This document shows, piece after piece, positions 9,055-18,254 of a stretch of 64,000 bases of DNA (positions are counted from its first letter, which is position 1; every line of letters starts with the position of its first letter). The stretch is taken from positions 8,438-72,437 of the forward strand of contig CAJKRY010000010.1 of NCBI GenBank assembly GCA_905202485.1, read 5' to 3'. This DNA is from an uncultured Methanomassiliicoccus sp. Its GTDB lineage: Archaea > Thermoplasmatota > Thermoplasmata > Methanomassiliicoccales > Methanomassiliicoccaceae. The position numbers were made by a program, and so were the translations under genes. Below the pieces are notes generated by a model. It saw only the letters and a program-made list of their open reading frames with translations. It had not been told where the DNA came from and made no database searches.

Positions 9055-10217
9055 TTCTTCACCCCCAGATAGTTAATTTTGTGTGCACTTCCATCAATCA
9101 TTGCGCGGTAGACTTTCTTCAGGTCTTCCACGTTGACGTCTCTTCCTCCAAGACCGTAGATGAAGTTTACGATCTTGGGCGATTTTGCGTCAGCAGCACA
9201 CATTTCTGCAGAGCATACATCAGCAAACAGCGGGCCGGCGGCTCCAATGCTTAGTGCACGATCCATGACTGCAACGCATTTCTTGCCTTTGACAGCTTTT
9301 GAAATCTCCTCGTAAGGGAACGGGCGGAATACTCTCACTTTGATGCATCCGACTTTCAGGCCTTCTGCCCTAAGGTCGTCTACTACCTGTTTCATTGTAC
9401 CTGCGGTAGATCCCATGGCGATTGCAATAAAGTCTGCATCTTCTGTTTTGTACTCCTCGATGAATCCGTATTTACGGCCTGTGAGTTTTTCGAACTCGGC
9501 TGCAACTTCCATGATGACTTCTTTGGCTTTCAGCATGGCCATTGCCTGGTCGTGCTTGTGCTCAAAGTAAACTTCAGGCATGTCGAACGGTCCATATGTA
9601 TGAGGGTTCTTGTAGTCTAAGAGAGGCATGAGAGCCTTATACTCTCCAACGAATTTTTTAACGTCTTCCGTCTCAATTGGCTCAAGTGATTCGATAGCGT
9701 GTGTGACGATGAAACCGTCAAGACAGTTCATCACCGGCAGTCTGACTCTGAGATCTTCTGCGATACGGAAAGACATGATCGAGTTGTCATAGGCTTCCTG
9801 CACGTTTTCTCCGAAAATCTGAATCCAGCCGCTGTCCCTTGCGCCCATTGCATCCGAATGATCGCAGTGGATGTTGATCGGTCCTGACAGGGCTCTGTTG
9901 GCGACAGTCATTACGATCGGCATCCTCATGGAAGAAGCGATGTAGAGTGTTTCCCACATGAAAGCTAGACCGGCAGATGCAGTGGCGGTGACGGAACGGG
10001 CTCCTGCAGCTGCGGCACCGATACACATACTCATAGAGCTGTGTTCAGATTCGCTGCATACATACTCAGTGTCTACTTCTCCGTCAGCAACGTAATCTGA
10101 GAAGGCTTCCACAATAATCGTCTGAGGTGTGATTGGATATGAAGCACAGAAATCAGGGTTCACCTGTTTCCAAGACAGTGCGACTGCTTGATCACCATTA
10201 ATTGCTAACCGTTTCAT
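9051..10217 (-). CDS. porA: Pyruvate:ferredoxin oxidoreductase alpha subunit
   Basis: The pyrimidine-binding alpha subunit of the four-subunit archaeal enzyme. I place the start at 10217 (MKRLAINGDQAVA) because that ATG overlaps the porD stop as ATGA; an upstream GTG/TTG start would run 42 bases into porD. This gives about 388 residues, usual for PorA. Motifs are ADFCASYPITPQT-like (about 15-30), SEHSSMSMCIGAAAAGAR, and the C-terminal domain-II segment FRPFPYEEI. It is coupled on both sides in the operon. Confidence 0.95.
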   Translation of the reverse strand: MKRLAINGDQAVALSWKQVNPDFCASYPITPQTIIVEAFSDYVADGEVDTEYVCSESEHSSMSMCIGAAAAGARSVTATASAGLAFMWETLYIASSMRMPIVMTVANRALSGPINIHCDHSDAMGARDSGWIQIFGENVQEAYDNSIMSFRIAEDLRVRLPVMNCLDGFIVTHAIESLEPIETEDVKKFVGEYKALMPLLDYKNPHTYGPFDMPEVYFEHKHDQAMAMLKAKEVIMEVAAEFEKLTGRKYGFIEEYKTEDADFIAIAMGSTAGTMKQVVDDLRAEGLKVGCIKVRVFRPFPYEEISKAVKGKKCVAVMDRALSIGAAGPLFADVCSAEMCAADAKSPKIVNFIYGLGGRDVNVEDLKKVYRAMIDGSAHKINYLGVKK

Positions 10218-10489
10218 TGACGTCCCTCCGGGACCATTGTGATTGCCTTTTTGGGACAATCCTGCGCACAGATTCCGCAGCCTTTGCAGTGGGTGAGTTT
10301 GAATCCCAAGACTTCACCGTTTTCAACAATTATGGAGTTGTCAGGGCAGAATACCCAGCAGGTCATACAATTCACACATTGTTCCTTGTCCAGAACTGGA
10401 CGCTGAGAACGCCATGACCCAGTCTCATACGACTTTGCAGTGCCTGCAGGAATAATTGCGGAAGTGGCTGTTGTCTCATATTCTGCCAT
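10214..10489 (-). CDS. porD: Pyruvate:ferredoxin oxidoreductase delta subunit (2[4Fe-4S] ferredoxin)
   Basis: A 91-residue electron-transfer subunit. Two ferredoxin motifs are clear: CVNCMTCWVFCP (about 39-50) and CKGCGICAQDCP (about 69-80), each followed by the usual hydrophobic stretch. It starts directly after the porC stop, behind a strong ribosome site (GAGGAGGT), and its stop overlaps the porA start. It passes electrons from the catalytic alpha-beta pair to soluble ferredoxin. Confidence 0.95.
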   Translation of the reverse strand: MAEYETTATSAIIPAGTAKSYETGSWRSQRPVLDKEQCVNCMTCWVFCPDNSIIVENGEVLGFKLTHCKGCGICAQDCPKKAITMVPEGRQ

Positions 10490-11050
10490 TTACTGTACCT
10501 CCTCATATGCACGTTTCACGCTGAGAACATTCTTCTCAACGACTGGTGCGGGAAGCTTTCCTCCCAGTTTGATCTGCATTTCAGCAATGACGCTGTCTAA
10601 GCCAACGATTCCTGAAACTTTAACCAAAGCACCCAGCATTGCGGTGTTAGCCAATGGCTTACCGATGGTCTCAAGAGCAATCTTAGATGCATCCACGACA
10701 TGGACGTCCATGTCTGTGTTGAGCGTCTTCTTTAATTCACTTACAGAAGCTGTATTATTGACAATTAAAGAACCAGTTTTCTTCAGTCCTTCCAGCACGT
10801 TGATGTTTCCAATCAGAGTTGGATCCAAAACAGCAACATAGTCTGGGAAATAGACTTGGCTGTGCACTTTTATGGGCTCATCGGATACTCTAGCAAATGC
10901 ACGGATGGGCGCCCCCATTCTTTCCGGACCGAACTCCGGGAAAGCCTTCATGAACTTACCTTCATAAAGGGCTGCGCCTGCTAGAATTTCATTAGCAGTG
11001 ACGATACCTTGTCCGCCTCTGCCATGCCATCTAACTTCTAATGTACTCAA
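10490..11050 (-). CDS. porC: Pyruvate:ferredoxin oxidoreductase gamma subunit
   Basis: First gene of the por operon, 186 residues. The glycine-rich EVRWHGRGGQGIVTANEILA start, FPEFGPERMGAPIRAFARVSD, and the C-terminal GLDSVIAEMQIKLG segment are typical of the 2-oxoacid oxidoreductase gamma domain. Translation starts at TTG 11050, seven or so bases after GAGGG. The TATA-like TTATATATT near 11083-11092 lies about 35 bases upstream, giving a short leader. The gene order C-D-A-B is the common archaeal arrangement. Confidence 0.94.
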   Translation of the reverse strand: MSTLEVRWHGRGGQGIVTANEILAGAALYEGKFMKAFPEFGPERMGAPIRAFARVSDEPIKVHSQVYFPDYVAVLDPTLIGNINVLEGLKKTGSLIVNNTASVSELKKTLNTDMDVHVVDASKIALETIGKPLANTAMLGALVKVSGIVGLDSVIAEMQIKLGGKLPAPVVEKNVLSVKRAYEEVQ

Positions 11051-11082
11051 GACAGTCCCTCGCGTGTTTGACGGTATGATTG

Positions 11083-11092
11083 AGAATATATA
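11083..11092 (-). promoter_or_regulatory. TATA box of the por operon
   Basis: Read on the minus strand, a TTATATATT core lies about 35 bases before the porC TTG start, the right spacing for an archaeal TATA box plus a short leader with its own ribosome site. Confidence 0.5.
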
Positions 11093-11210
11093 ACTCTATC
11101 TTAGGTTATAGCAGAATATCAAATGGTATTTTACGATTTTGCCCTTATTTTCTATGAAAAATAGTAAAAAAATACGCTTTTCGAAAAAAGTGTTGAAAAA
11201 GAAGGTTAGT

Positions 11211-11957
11211 TTATTTAGAATTGATACGATCTGCCAAGCAGGGATACTTTTCCATTTTCCTGCCTTCTGAATCGTAGAGATGACCATCTCTAAGAGAAAT
11301 TTCACCATTGACGAGCATCTTGATTGTTTCCATCAGCAGAGGGGCTTCCCTGCGGGATTCCTCTGATCTGACGTTCTGTATCTTCTCATCTCTGCTTCCG
11401 CTTCCTGCCACTGATGAAACTGAAAAACTGTCAAAGGCAATGGTGTCGCCGCGGTCAAGCTCAGGACTGCAGATGTGAACCATAGAGCCGTAGCACTCAT
11501 CGTTATTGTCGATCACCTGGCCGACTATCTCCATCCACGTCCCTTTGTAAGTATCAGGCAGAGCAGGATGTAAATTAATTAATGGATATTTGATGCAGGT
11601 GGCATCATCGAAAATCAGCATGTAGCCGGCAAGAACGCCGAAATCCATCTGGTAGCGGTCGATCTTTTCTCTCAGTTTTTCGCCGTATCTGTTTCTCCAT
11701 TCAGTCATGTCTTTCTTTTTCAGCTCAGGCTCAAAAGTATCTGAAGGAAGGATTACCACCGGAATGCCGCGCTGCTCGGCTGAGTTTACAATTTCTGTCC
11801 GGTATGCATTGTCTTTGATGTCCCTGTTTATGAATACAAAGGCTAACTCTGCGTCTATGTCTCCAGAGTCTATGCGCTCCATCATTGTGTTGTACAGATT
11901 CAAAGAACCAGGACCGCGGGCAGTAGTAAACCATCCGATCTTTTTCATAGATTTCAC
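11211..11957 (-). CDS. Formyltransferase family protein (PurN/GART-like)
   Basis: A 248-residue member of the formyl transferase N-domain family. The catalytic Asn-His pair is in INLHPALPDTYKGT (about 127-140) and the catalytic Asp is in SPELDRGDTIAF (about 165-176). The N-terminal segment differs from standard PurN because the GGGSNL-type phosphate loop is replaced by ARGPGSLNLY. The C-terminal tail is longer than in PurN. It may formylate GAR in purine synthesis, but a different amine substrate is possible. The start is ATG 11957 or 11948. Monocistronic between por and the phosphatase gene. Confidence 0.75.
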   Translation of the reverse strand: MKSMKKIGWFTTARGPGSLNLYNTMMERIDSGDIDAELAFVFINRDIKDNAYRTEIVNSAEQRGIPVVILPSDTFEPELKKKDMTEWRNRYGEKLREKIDRYQMDFGVLAGYMLIFDDATCIKYPLINLHPALPDTYKGTWMEIVGQVIDNNDECYGSMVHICSPELDRGDTIAFDSFSVSSVAGSGSRDEKIQNVRSEESRREAPLLMETIKMLVNGEISLRDGHLYDSEGRKMEKYPCLADRINSK

Positions 11958-12045
11958 ACTGGAATAGCATTTGTCTATATGTAGTTTTGAGCTTTAACAA
12001 GAAGCAAAAAGATATTTCCTAATAGTTACAAACGAATGAAGAATT

Positions 12046-12678
12046 ATGGAATCACTCCTAGAATCATTGAAAAATGCCCCTACCCCGGCAGCAGTGGTAA
12101 TCAGGCATGGAGCAAGATATCCAGCAACCGATTTAGAAAATGAAATGTCAATCGGCCTGACTGAAATCGGCATGGTTGAGTCAAGAATGCTAGGCGAAAA
12201 TCTCAAAGGATTTTCGTCTGTCAGATTGTTTCACAGCCCGGCTCTTAGATGCAGGCAGACTGCAGAGTGCATCGCAAAAGGACTCGAAACCAACGGCACA
12301 AAGGTGGCGGCAATTGAAGAGAGAATAAGCCTCTGCGCCCCGTATGTAAAGGATGAACGGGTTATGGAAGAAGTCTCCAAACTGGGACATGACTTCATCA
12401 GCGAATGGTTTAACTCAAATCTGAATTCGGAATGGATATATGATGTGAAAGACTCAGTGAAAATGATCGCCGGACCTGTGCTGAAAAGCCTGAGCGAAAT
12501 CGGAAAAGGATCTCTAGATATCCATGTTTCACATGACTGGGATATAAGCCTTATGTGGAAAGAACTGGCCGGAGTTGACTACAGAAATGTAGGGTGGCCG
12601 GCTTATCTGAGCGGCATTTTGTTCATCATTGAAAACGACTGTATAAAGTGCGTTCCTGTAGCCCCGGACTTTCAATAA
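12046..12678 (+). CDS. Histidine phosphatase (phosphoglycerate mutase-like) family protein
   Basis: A 210-residue member of the branch-1 histidine phosphatase superfamily. The RHG motif holding the phospho-accepting His is in VVIRHGARYP (residues 18-27), and FHSPALRCRQTAECIAKGL is the second conserved block (about 63-82). The acid/base region is HVSHDWDISLMW (about 164-175). The wording HGARYP recalls acid-phosphatase/phytase relatives, but no signal peptide is present, so it is cytoplasmic. The substrate is unknown. Confidence 0.82.
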   Translation: MESLLESLKNAPTPAAVVIRHGARYPATDLENEMSIGLTEIGMVESRMLGENLKGFSSVRLFHSPALRCRQTAECIAKGLETNGTKVAAIEERISLCAPYVKDERVMEEVSKLGHDFISEWFNSNLNSEWIYDVKDSVKMIAGPVLKSLSEIGKGSLDIHVSHDWDISLMWKELAGVDYRNVGWPAYLSGILFIIENDCIKCVPVAPDFQ

Positions 12679-12685
12679 AACTTTT

Positions 12686-12829
12686 TCACATTGATTCTTC
12701 ATTGTTTGGTGCGGAAGGCTCTGGAGATCTGAACCAGTTCATTATACCACTCACACCTGCAGCGATTACAGCTGCGAACGCCATCGTCAGAATAAACGAC
12801 AATACTGTGGTCATCAGTTTCATTAACAT
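12686..12829 (-). CDS. Short single-span membrane protein (47 residues)
   Basis: A short minus-strand ORF, convergent with the phosphatase gene and separated from it by seven bases. It starts MLMKLMTTVLSFILTM, continues as one hydrophobic helix to about residue 31, and ends in a polar tail (NWFRSPEPSAPNNEESM). The amphiphilic layout (short basic N-terminus, one span, acidic tail) looks like a real single-pass protein. No family was recognised, and no clear ribosome site precedes the ATG. Confidence 0.4.
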   Translation of the reverse strand: MLMKLMTTVLSFILTMAFAAVIAAGVSGIMNWFRSPEPSAPNNEESM

Positions 12830-12995
12830 AGCATCGAGGTGTGTAACTTTTGGAACTAGTATTTTCTCCGCTCAAAGTTTGGACAATAATTAGTTTCTAT
12901 AAGGACTAAAAAACTAATTTTACCAAGGTATAAGCATCCGCGTTTACAAATCATAAATGGAAAGTATTTTTTAATGCGATTGTTTGAACCTTCAT

Positions 12996-14285
12996 ATGGA
13001 CGCTATAAGAGCAGCCGCAGAGAAGGCTAGAAAATCATCATTCAGCCTGTCGTCAATCCCGCTTGATGTCAGAAATGCTGCGCTTGAGTCGATAGCTCTG
13101 GCTTTGGAATCGAATTCTGAAGAAATCATAGAAGCCAACACTAAAGATATGAAAGCCGCAGAGGAGATGAAACTGCCTCAGGCACTCATAAAGCGTCTGA
13201 AATATTCGCAGGACAAGATCACTGAGTCTGTAACGTCAATAAGATCGATCATGCAACAGGAAGACGTGATCGGAAAGGTGCTGTCAAGAACAGAACTGGA
13301 TGAGGGTCTGATTCTGGACAAAGTCTCCTGTCCGATAGGCGTCATCGGCGTAGTGTTCGAATCACGTCCAGATGCTCTGGTGCAGATTTCATGCCTGTGT
13401 CTGAAGTCAGGAAATGCAGTTCTGCTCAAAGGCGGCTCTGAAGCTAAGAATACAAATATCATTCTGGCAGACCTGATCCAGAAGGCAATCGTCTCTGTGG
13501 ATGAAAGATTTGACGGCGCCGTACAGCTCCTGTCTACAAGGGAAGAGTTCCAAAGCCTGCTGAAACATGACGATCTGATTGATTTAGTCATTCCCAGAGG
13601 ATCGAACCAGCTTGTAAGGTCAATCATGGAGTCTACGAGAATACCAGTAATGGGACATGCAGCAGGAATCTGCCACACTTATGTGGATAAGGATGCGGAT
13701 CTGAAGATGGCTGTGAAAGTCTGCTTCGATGCAAAGGTGCAGTACCCGGCAGTCTGCAATGCCACTGAGACTCTTCTGATTCATTCAAAGGTAGCGGAAA
13801 AATTCCTGCCGGCCGTAGCAGAAGAATATGAGAAGGCCGGTGTGGAGATGCGCGGAGACGAGAGGGCCACAAAAATAGCCAAGATGAAAACTGCCTCTGA
13901 AGACGACTGGTCTGAAGAATACAATGATCTGATAATCTCAATAAAGATCGTAGACTCTCTGAAAGAGGCAATAGATCACATCAACAGATACTCATCCCAC
14001 CATACTGATGCGATAATAACATCCAGCGAAGCGGCGGCAGATGAATTCATGAACGATGTTGATTCATCATCAACCATGTGGAACACCTCTACAAGGTTTG
14101 CAGACGGATACCGCTACGGCCTGGGAGCAGAAGTGGGAATATCGACAAACAAGACTCACGCCCGCGGCCCGGTAGGCTTGGAAGGATTGACAATCTACAA
14201 GTATAAACTCCGTGGTAAAGGGCAGACTGTAGCAGAGTACTCAGGAAAAGACGGCAGGAAGTACACTCACAGGAAATTACTATGA
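12996..14285 (+). CDS. proA: Gamma-glutamyl phosphate reductase
   Basis: ProA reduces gamma-glutamyl phosphate with NADPH to glutamate-5-semialdehyde, the second step of proline synthesis. The protein (about 429 residues, family norm about 415-430) shows VIFESRPDALVQI-type nucleotide contacts (GVVFESRPDA, about 120-129), LKGGSEAKNTN, and the C-terminal EVGISTNKTHARGPVGL signature. The catalytic Cys lies in KVQYPAVCNATETLL. I choose ATG 12996 over the upstream TTG 12984. A TATA-like TATTTTTTAATG lies just upstream, suggesting a very short leader. The stop overlaps proB as ATGA. ProA before proB reverses the common bacterial order. Confidence 0.95.
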   Translation: MDAIRAAAEKARKSSFSLSSIPLDVRNAALESIALALESNSEEIIEANTKDMKAAEEMKLPQALIKRLKYSQDKITESVTSIRSIMQQEDVIGKVLSRTELDEGLILDKVSCPIGVIGVVFESRPDALVQISCLCLKSGNAVLLKGGSEAKNTNIILADLIQKAIVSVDERFDGAVQLLSTREEFQSLLKHDDLIDLVIPRGSNQLVRSIMESTRIPVMGHAAGICHTYVDKDADLKMAVKVCFDAKVQYPAVCNATETLLIHSKVAEKFLPAVAEEYEKAGVEMRGDERATKIAKMKTASEDDWSEEYNDLIISIKIVDSLKEAIDHINRYSSHHTDAIITSSEAAADEFMNDVDSSSTMWNTSTRFADGYRYGLGAEVGISTNKTHARGPVGLEGLTIYKYKLRGKGQTVAEYSGKDGRKYTHRKLL

Positions 14286-15403
14286 GAAATCTGGACGTTA
14301 AGAGGGTGGTTGTCAAAATAGGCACCAACACGCTGTGCAGAGAAGACGGCGGCATCAATTCTGCGTATCTGGAAGACGTAGCCAGGCAGGTTGTGGAACT
14401 GCAGTCTAAAGGTATTCAGTGCATAGTGGTCAGCTCCGGCGCCATTGGGGCGGGTTCAACTGAGCTGGGCCTTGACGGCATCCAGAAAGATGTGGCTATG
14501 AAACAGGCCTGCGCCGCCGTCGGGCAGAGCCTGCTGATGAGAGCCTGGAGAGAAGCATTCAGCATCTATGGAAAAAAAGTCGGGCAGGTTCTCTTAACCT
14601 ACGGGGCATTTTCTGACCGTACCAGGCATTTGAATCTTAAGAAAGCGATTGATGAACTGTTCAGACTTAATGCTGTTCCCATCGTAAATGAGAATGATGT
14701 CATCGCTACAGATGAAATCGAAGAAATCTTTGGCGACAATGACAAGCTTTCAGCTTTAGTTGCGGGTAGCACCGACTCTGATTTACTACTCCTGCTAACA
14801 GACGTAGACGGCCTATATGACAGGAATCCAGACGCCGACCCGAATGCACTGCTGATTCCGGTGGTGGATGAAATCACAGAAGACATCCTGAGAATCGCCG
14901 GATCGAAAAAGAACGAGCGCTCCACAGGCGGAATGCGTACCAAGATAAATGCAGCAATGATCGCCATGGAATGCGGCTTCACCATGATCATAGCCAACGG
15001 AAAAGAAGAGAATGTCATCCTGAGAGTAGTTTCATCCGAAGATATCGGAACTATGTTCACTCCTAACTCTCACTACTCAAACAGGGAGCGCTGGCTGGCA
15101 TATGCATTTCCTCATGGAACTATTAATATTGATAAAGGAGCAGAGGAAGCTATCAGGAATGGAAACTCGCTTCTGCCGTGCGGCATAACTTCTGTAGAGG
15201 GAGCATTCAAAAGAGGAGATATAGTCAGGATAGGAGACTTTGCAAAGGGAGTAGCGAACTTCAGCTCAGAAGAGCTGGAAGTCCAGCTGGCGCTGTGCAG
15301 AGCCGAAAGAGAGAAAGGCGAGCATTACAAGAATGAAAGCGCATTCGTGAGCAGCAGCAACATAATTCTCACAAAAAATTCTCCTGAACTGAGAGGAAAT
15401 TGA
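14282..15403 (+). CDS. proB: Glutamate 5-kinase
   Basis: ProB phosphorylates glutamate at the start of proline synthesis. It is 373 residues, with an amino-acid kinase domain (VVKIGTNTL at 10-18, VVSSGAIGAG at about 49-58, NENDVIATDEI at about 138-148, FGDNDKLSALVA, and the ADPNA/TGGMRTKINAA motif at about 218-228). A C-terminal PUA domain occupies about 275-355 (LLPCGITSVEGAFKRGDIV). The PUA-containing form is the feedback-inhibited bacterial type. ATGA overlap with proA indicates coupled translation and channelling of the labile intermediate. Confidence 0.95.
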   Translation: MRNLDVKRVVVKIGTNTLCREDGGINSAYLEDVARQVVELQSKGIQCIVVSSGAIGAGSTELGLDGIQKDVAMKQACAAVGQSLLMRAWREAFSIYGKKVGQVLLTYGAFSDRTRHLNLKKAIDELFRLNAVPIVNENDVIATDEIEEIFGDNDKLSALVAGSTDSDLLLLLTDVDGLYDRNPDADPNALLIPVVDEITEDILRIAGSKKNERSTGGMRTKINAAMIAMECGFTMIIANGKEENVILRVVSSEDIGTMFTPNSHYSNRERWLAYAFPHGTINIDKGAEEAIRNGNSLLPCGITSVEGAFKRGDIVRIGDFAKGVANFSSEELEVQLALCRAEREKGEHYKNESAFVSSSNIILTKNSPELRGN

Positions 15404-15441
15404 GCATTCTTTTAGTATCACAGCTTGAAAAGAGCTAAGTC

Positions 15442-16692
15442 TTGAGCGAGCTGAAGAAAAGCATAGGGCTCTTCGGGGCGACCGCATACGGCATCGGCAC
15501 AATAGTAGGCGCCGGAGTCTATGCACTCATAGGAGCGGCAGCGGGAGAAGCAGGCAATGCTGTCTGGCTGACATTTATAATCGCTTCCGCTATAGCGATG
15601 TTTACAGCGCTGAGCTATGCAAGGCTGTCATCTCATTATCCCCACAGCGGTGCAGAATATGTCTACGTGGAATCTGCATTCGGCAAAGGGATTCTGCCGT
15701 TTATCACCGGCTGGCTGGTGATTTTTTCCAGCGTGGTTTCGATTTCTGCAATCGCCCTTGGCTTCGGCGGATATTTATCTGTGCTTGTGCCGATTCCAAA
15801 AGAAATTTCAGCGATCATTCTGATTGTTATTGTTTCATTAATAAATATTAAAGGGATAAGAGAGTCTATTGTGGCAGCTTCGATAATGACGGTTGTGGAA
15901 CTTATCGGAATAGCCGCAGTGGTAATCCTCGGAGCTCCAGACATTGGCAGCGTGGATTATTTTCAGTCTCCGCATGGGGTTGCCGGTGTGCTGAGCGCGG
16001 TCGGCATCGTCTTCTTTTCTATGATTGGTTTCGAAGGAATAGTCAGAATAAGTGAGGAAACAAAGAATGCTGAAAAGAATATTCCCAGGGCTCTTGTTTT
16101 AGCCTTGGTAATCTCAACGCTGGTATACGTAGCTGTATCAATAACAGCAGTGAGCCTCGTTCCATATTCAGACTTAGCCGGCTCTTCTGCCCCTCTCTCT
16201 GACGCAGCTTATGCAGCGGGAGGAAGCATTGCTGCTCTGCTGATGACGATCATTGCCCTGATTTCAACCTCCAATACAGTGCTGATCGTCCTCATCGCAA
16301 CTTCAAGAATGATCTACGGCATGGCAGAGGAAGAAGCCATCCCCAAAATTTTCAGAAGAGTTGATCATAAGAGAAAGACTCCTACCGTTGCTATAACAGC
16401 AGCAATGATTATTGCCGCGGCATTCTGCTTCATCGGCGGAATTGAAGCAGCGGCATACTTAACAAATTTTACACTTTTCCTGGTGTTCCTGGCTGTAAAC
16501 CTTTCTGTTCTCGGTTTGGCAAGAAAGGGAGTGAAAATCGGCAGATGGGCGGTGCCGATTTCGGCTGTAGGGGCGATATCATCGGCGGTAATGCTGTTTA
16601 CATTCTCACTGGAAATTGCAGTCATATCGGCAGCGATAATCGCAATAGGCGTGGCTGCCTATCTGATCCTGACAAGAACTGAAAAGGATTAA
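15442..16692 (+). CDS. APC superfamily amino-acid permease
   Basis: A 416-residue transporter with 12 predicted helices. The family signature GIGTIVGAGVYALIGAAAGEAGNAVW is seen in helix 1 as GATAYGIGTIVGAG then VYALIG, and FFSMIGFEGIVRISEETKNAEKNIPRAL in helix 6 and the following loop is the classic APC consensus. The start is TTG 15442. It follows proB by 38 bases on the same strand and could be cotranscribed with proAB, which would fit an amino-acid uptake role. Substrate not assignable. Confidence 0.9.
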   Translation: MSELKKSIGLFGATAYGIGTIVGAGVYALIGAAAGEAGNAVWLTFIIASAIAMFTALSYARLSSHYPHSGAEYVYVESAFGKGILPFITGWLVIFSSVVSISAIALGFGGYLSVLVPIPKEISAIILIVIVSLINIKGIRESIVAASIMTVVELIGIAAVVILGAPDIGSVDYFQSPHGVAGVLSAVGIVFFSMIGFEGIVRISEETKNAEKNIPRALVLALVISTLVYVAVSITAVSLVPYSDLAGSSAPLSDAAYAAGGSIAALLMTIIALISTSNTVLIVLIATSRMIYGMAEEEAIPKIFRRVDHKRKTPTVAITAAMIIAAAFCFIGGIEAAAYLTNFTLFLVFLAVNLSVLGLARKGVKIGRWAVPISAVGAISSAVMLFTFSLEIAVISAAIIAIGVAAYLILTRTEKD

Positions 16693-16718
16693 CACCGTGA
16701 TGATAGAACGTAAGTAGC

Positions 16719-17237
16719 ATGTTAGACTACAATCTGCTGGTTTCGTTCAGGCCTGGAAAAGAAAAAGAAGCTGAAGACGAGATTGTCAAAAGGTCAATGG
16801 ACGCCGGAGAGACTGTCGAGGATTGGAATGTCTCGATGGACCCGCAGCTTTACTTAGTAAGAATGAACGGCGATGCCAAGAAAGCAGTGCAGAAGATCAT
16901 CAGGCTGGCAGAGCATTTTCCCGATGTTTTTGCTTATACCCTGCAATGGATTCCTGTAGACGAATGGATCCCTTCAGATATTGAGACAGTAAAATCAGCG
17001 GTGAATAGATATGCAGAGCAGGCGGAAAACGCAGGAGTAGATGTGAAGATGCTTCACACCTGCAGTTCTGACGCCGGCAGAATGACTGAAGTGTTTGAGG
17101 GCATGTCGCAGAAAGGCAGCAGCGAAAGGATTGTCGTCAGAGCAGTTGGAGACACTGCTTCGATCTCTCTGCTTAAAGACGATGAAATGATGGATATCAA
17201 CGAGATCAGGGAAAGAACAGGCATGAGGGCTGTGTGA
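16719..17237 (+). CDS. THUMP-domain protein, TAN1-like
   Basis: A 172-residue archaeal protein. The start (LDYNLLVSFRPGKEKEAEDEI) and middle (VDEWIPSDIETVKSAVNRYAEQAENAG) resemble the THUMP RNA-binding fold of TAN1, the tRNA C12 acetylation partner. The strand-turn-strand end (RIVVRAVGDTASISLLKDDEMMDINEI) also fits. It precedes a PUA protein and sepF, placing it in a translation/division neighbourhood. The assignment rests on fold-level resemblance. Confidence 0.6.
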   Translation: MLDYNLLVSFRPGKEKEAEDEIVKRSMDAGETVEDWNVSMDPQLYLVRMNGDAKKAVQKIIRLAEHFPDVFAYTLQWIPVDEWIPSDIETVKSAVNRYAEQAENAGVDVKMLHTCSSDAGRMTEVFEGMSQKGSSERIVVRAVGDTASISLLKDDEMMDINEIRERTGMRAV

Positions 17238-17321
17238 TCAGTGCTGAAAAATATATTAGGGGATAAGCGATAGCGCAATGGCTAGAGTAAGAGAGCTTAC
17301 CCTTGATATCACGGTGTAGAC

Positions 17322-17819
17322 ATGAGTGAAATCAGAATCAGAAAGCGTCACAGGCTGAGAGAAAAAGAAGTAAAGGTCTTGGAAGAAGAGATAAAACAGC
17401 GTCTGGGCATCGAGAAGCTCTTCGGCACGAGCATTCCGGTAGACCGCGCTGAAGGGCCTGAATTTGATGTCATTTTCGTCAACAATGAAATTCTGGGTCT
17501 CATATATGAGGATAAAGCCTTCCTGAGCGTGCGCGGGCTGCTGAAATATCCTGCTTCGAGATATGGAATTACCGTGGATATGGGAGCCGTACCGTTTGTC
17601 ACGAAAGGCGCTGATATCATGGGCCCGGGAATAACCGATGCGGATTCCGAAATAGCCCCAGGCGATTTAGTCTGGATCAAGGATATTAAAAACGGAGTGC
17701 CGCTGGCAGTCGGACAGGCCCTCATCAGCGGAGAGCAGATGAAGAGCAAATCCCCGGGAAAGGCAATAAAAAATATTCATCATGTCACAGACAAACTGTG
17801 GAAAGCTGGAGAAGACTGA
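17322..17819 (+). CDS. PUA-domain RNA-binding protein (archaeal MCT-1/DUF1947-like)
   Basis: A 165-residue protein. The N-terminal RKRHRLREKEVKVLEEEIKQRLG helix and the pre-PUA domain are followed by a PUA domain at about 80-155 (ITVDMGAVPFVTKGADIMGPGI, then APGDLVWI and GVPLAVGQALIS). This arrangement matches the MCT-1/Tma20-like archaeal proteins linked to translation initiation and ribosome recycling. The gene overlaps the upstream reading frame of sepF but not its likely start at 17879. Confidence 0.85.
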   Translation: MSEIRIRKRHRLREKEVKVLEEEIKQRLGIEKLFGTSIPVDRAEGPEFDVIFVNNEILGLIYEDKAFLSVRGLLKYPASRYGITVDMGAVPFVTKGADIMGPGITDADSEIAPGDLVWIKDIKNGVPLAVGQALISGEQMKSKSPGKAIKNIHHVTDKLWKAGED

Positions 17820-17878
17820 TACTTTTTCCGAATGAGATATATATAGATGATGGCATTGCGAGTTTAGAGGGATGCAAG

Positions 17879-18247
17879 TTGGCTTTTCCGAGATTTGGTA
17901 AAGGAGACAAAAAGGGAAACGGCGAAGGTGAGATTGAGTATCTGGACCTTGGAAGCATGTACTTCGAAGGCGAGACAAATGCAGGAAATCTCATTAAATT
18001 AGCTGAAATTTACAGATACGAAGATCTTAACAAAATCATACAAGGCGCGTATGATGGAAATATCATTCTAATTGACTATTCTCCAATTGCAAACGATCAT
18101 GATTCCCTGAGAAGGATCACCAGCGAGTTAAAGGCAGTAGCCAGAGATGTCAACGGAGATGTTGCGGCTATTGAGAACAACATACTGATTCTTGCCCCGA
18201 ACGGAATAAAAATTGACCGCAGCAAGATCAAAGGAGGATTCAGCTGA
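17879..18247 (+). CDS. sepF: Archaeal cell-division protein SepF
   Basis: SepF anchors FtsZ to the membrane in archaea that lack FtsA. I choose TTG 17879 (MAFPRFGKGDKKG), seven bases behind GAGGG, giving about 122 residues; an in-frame extension to 17798 would overlap the PUA gene. The SepF core is seen in EYLDLGSMYF (about 22-32), the glycine-containing dimer strand, and RRITSELKAVARDVNGDVAAI then LILAPNGIKI at the end. The N-terminus lacks a strong amphipathic helix, although the first residues could serve as a short membrane tether. Confidence 0.85.
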   Translation: MAFPRFGKGDKKGNGEGEIEYLDLGSMYFEGETNAGNLIKLAEIYRYEDLNKIIQGAYDGNIILIDYSPIANDHDSLRRITSELKAVARDVNGDVAAIENNILILAPNGIKIDRSKIKGGFS

Positions 18248-18254
18248 TCAATTG

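Noticed and set aside
11096..11308. 70-residue ORF downstream of the por promoter region
   Set aside because: It overlaps the formyltransferase 3' end in another frame and is low-complexity AT-rich sequence.
12648..12893. 81-residue plus-strand ORF after the phosphatase
   Set aside because: The antisense strand gives a better membrane-protein reading (12686-12829), and the plus-strand peptide has no sensible composition.
17278..17319. 13-codon ORF (MARVRELTLDITV) ending in TAG before the PUA gene
   Set aside because: Too short; readthrough as pyrrolysine would meet TGA one codon later; no ribosome site.
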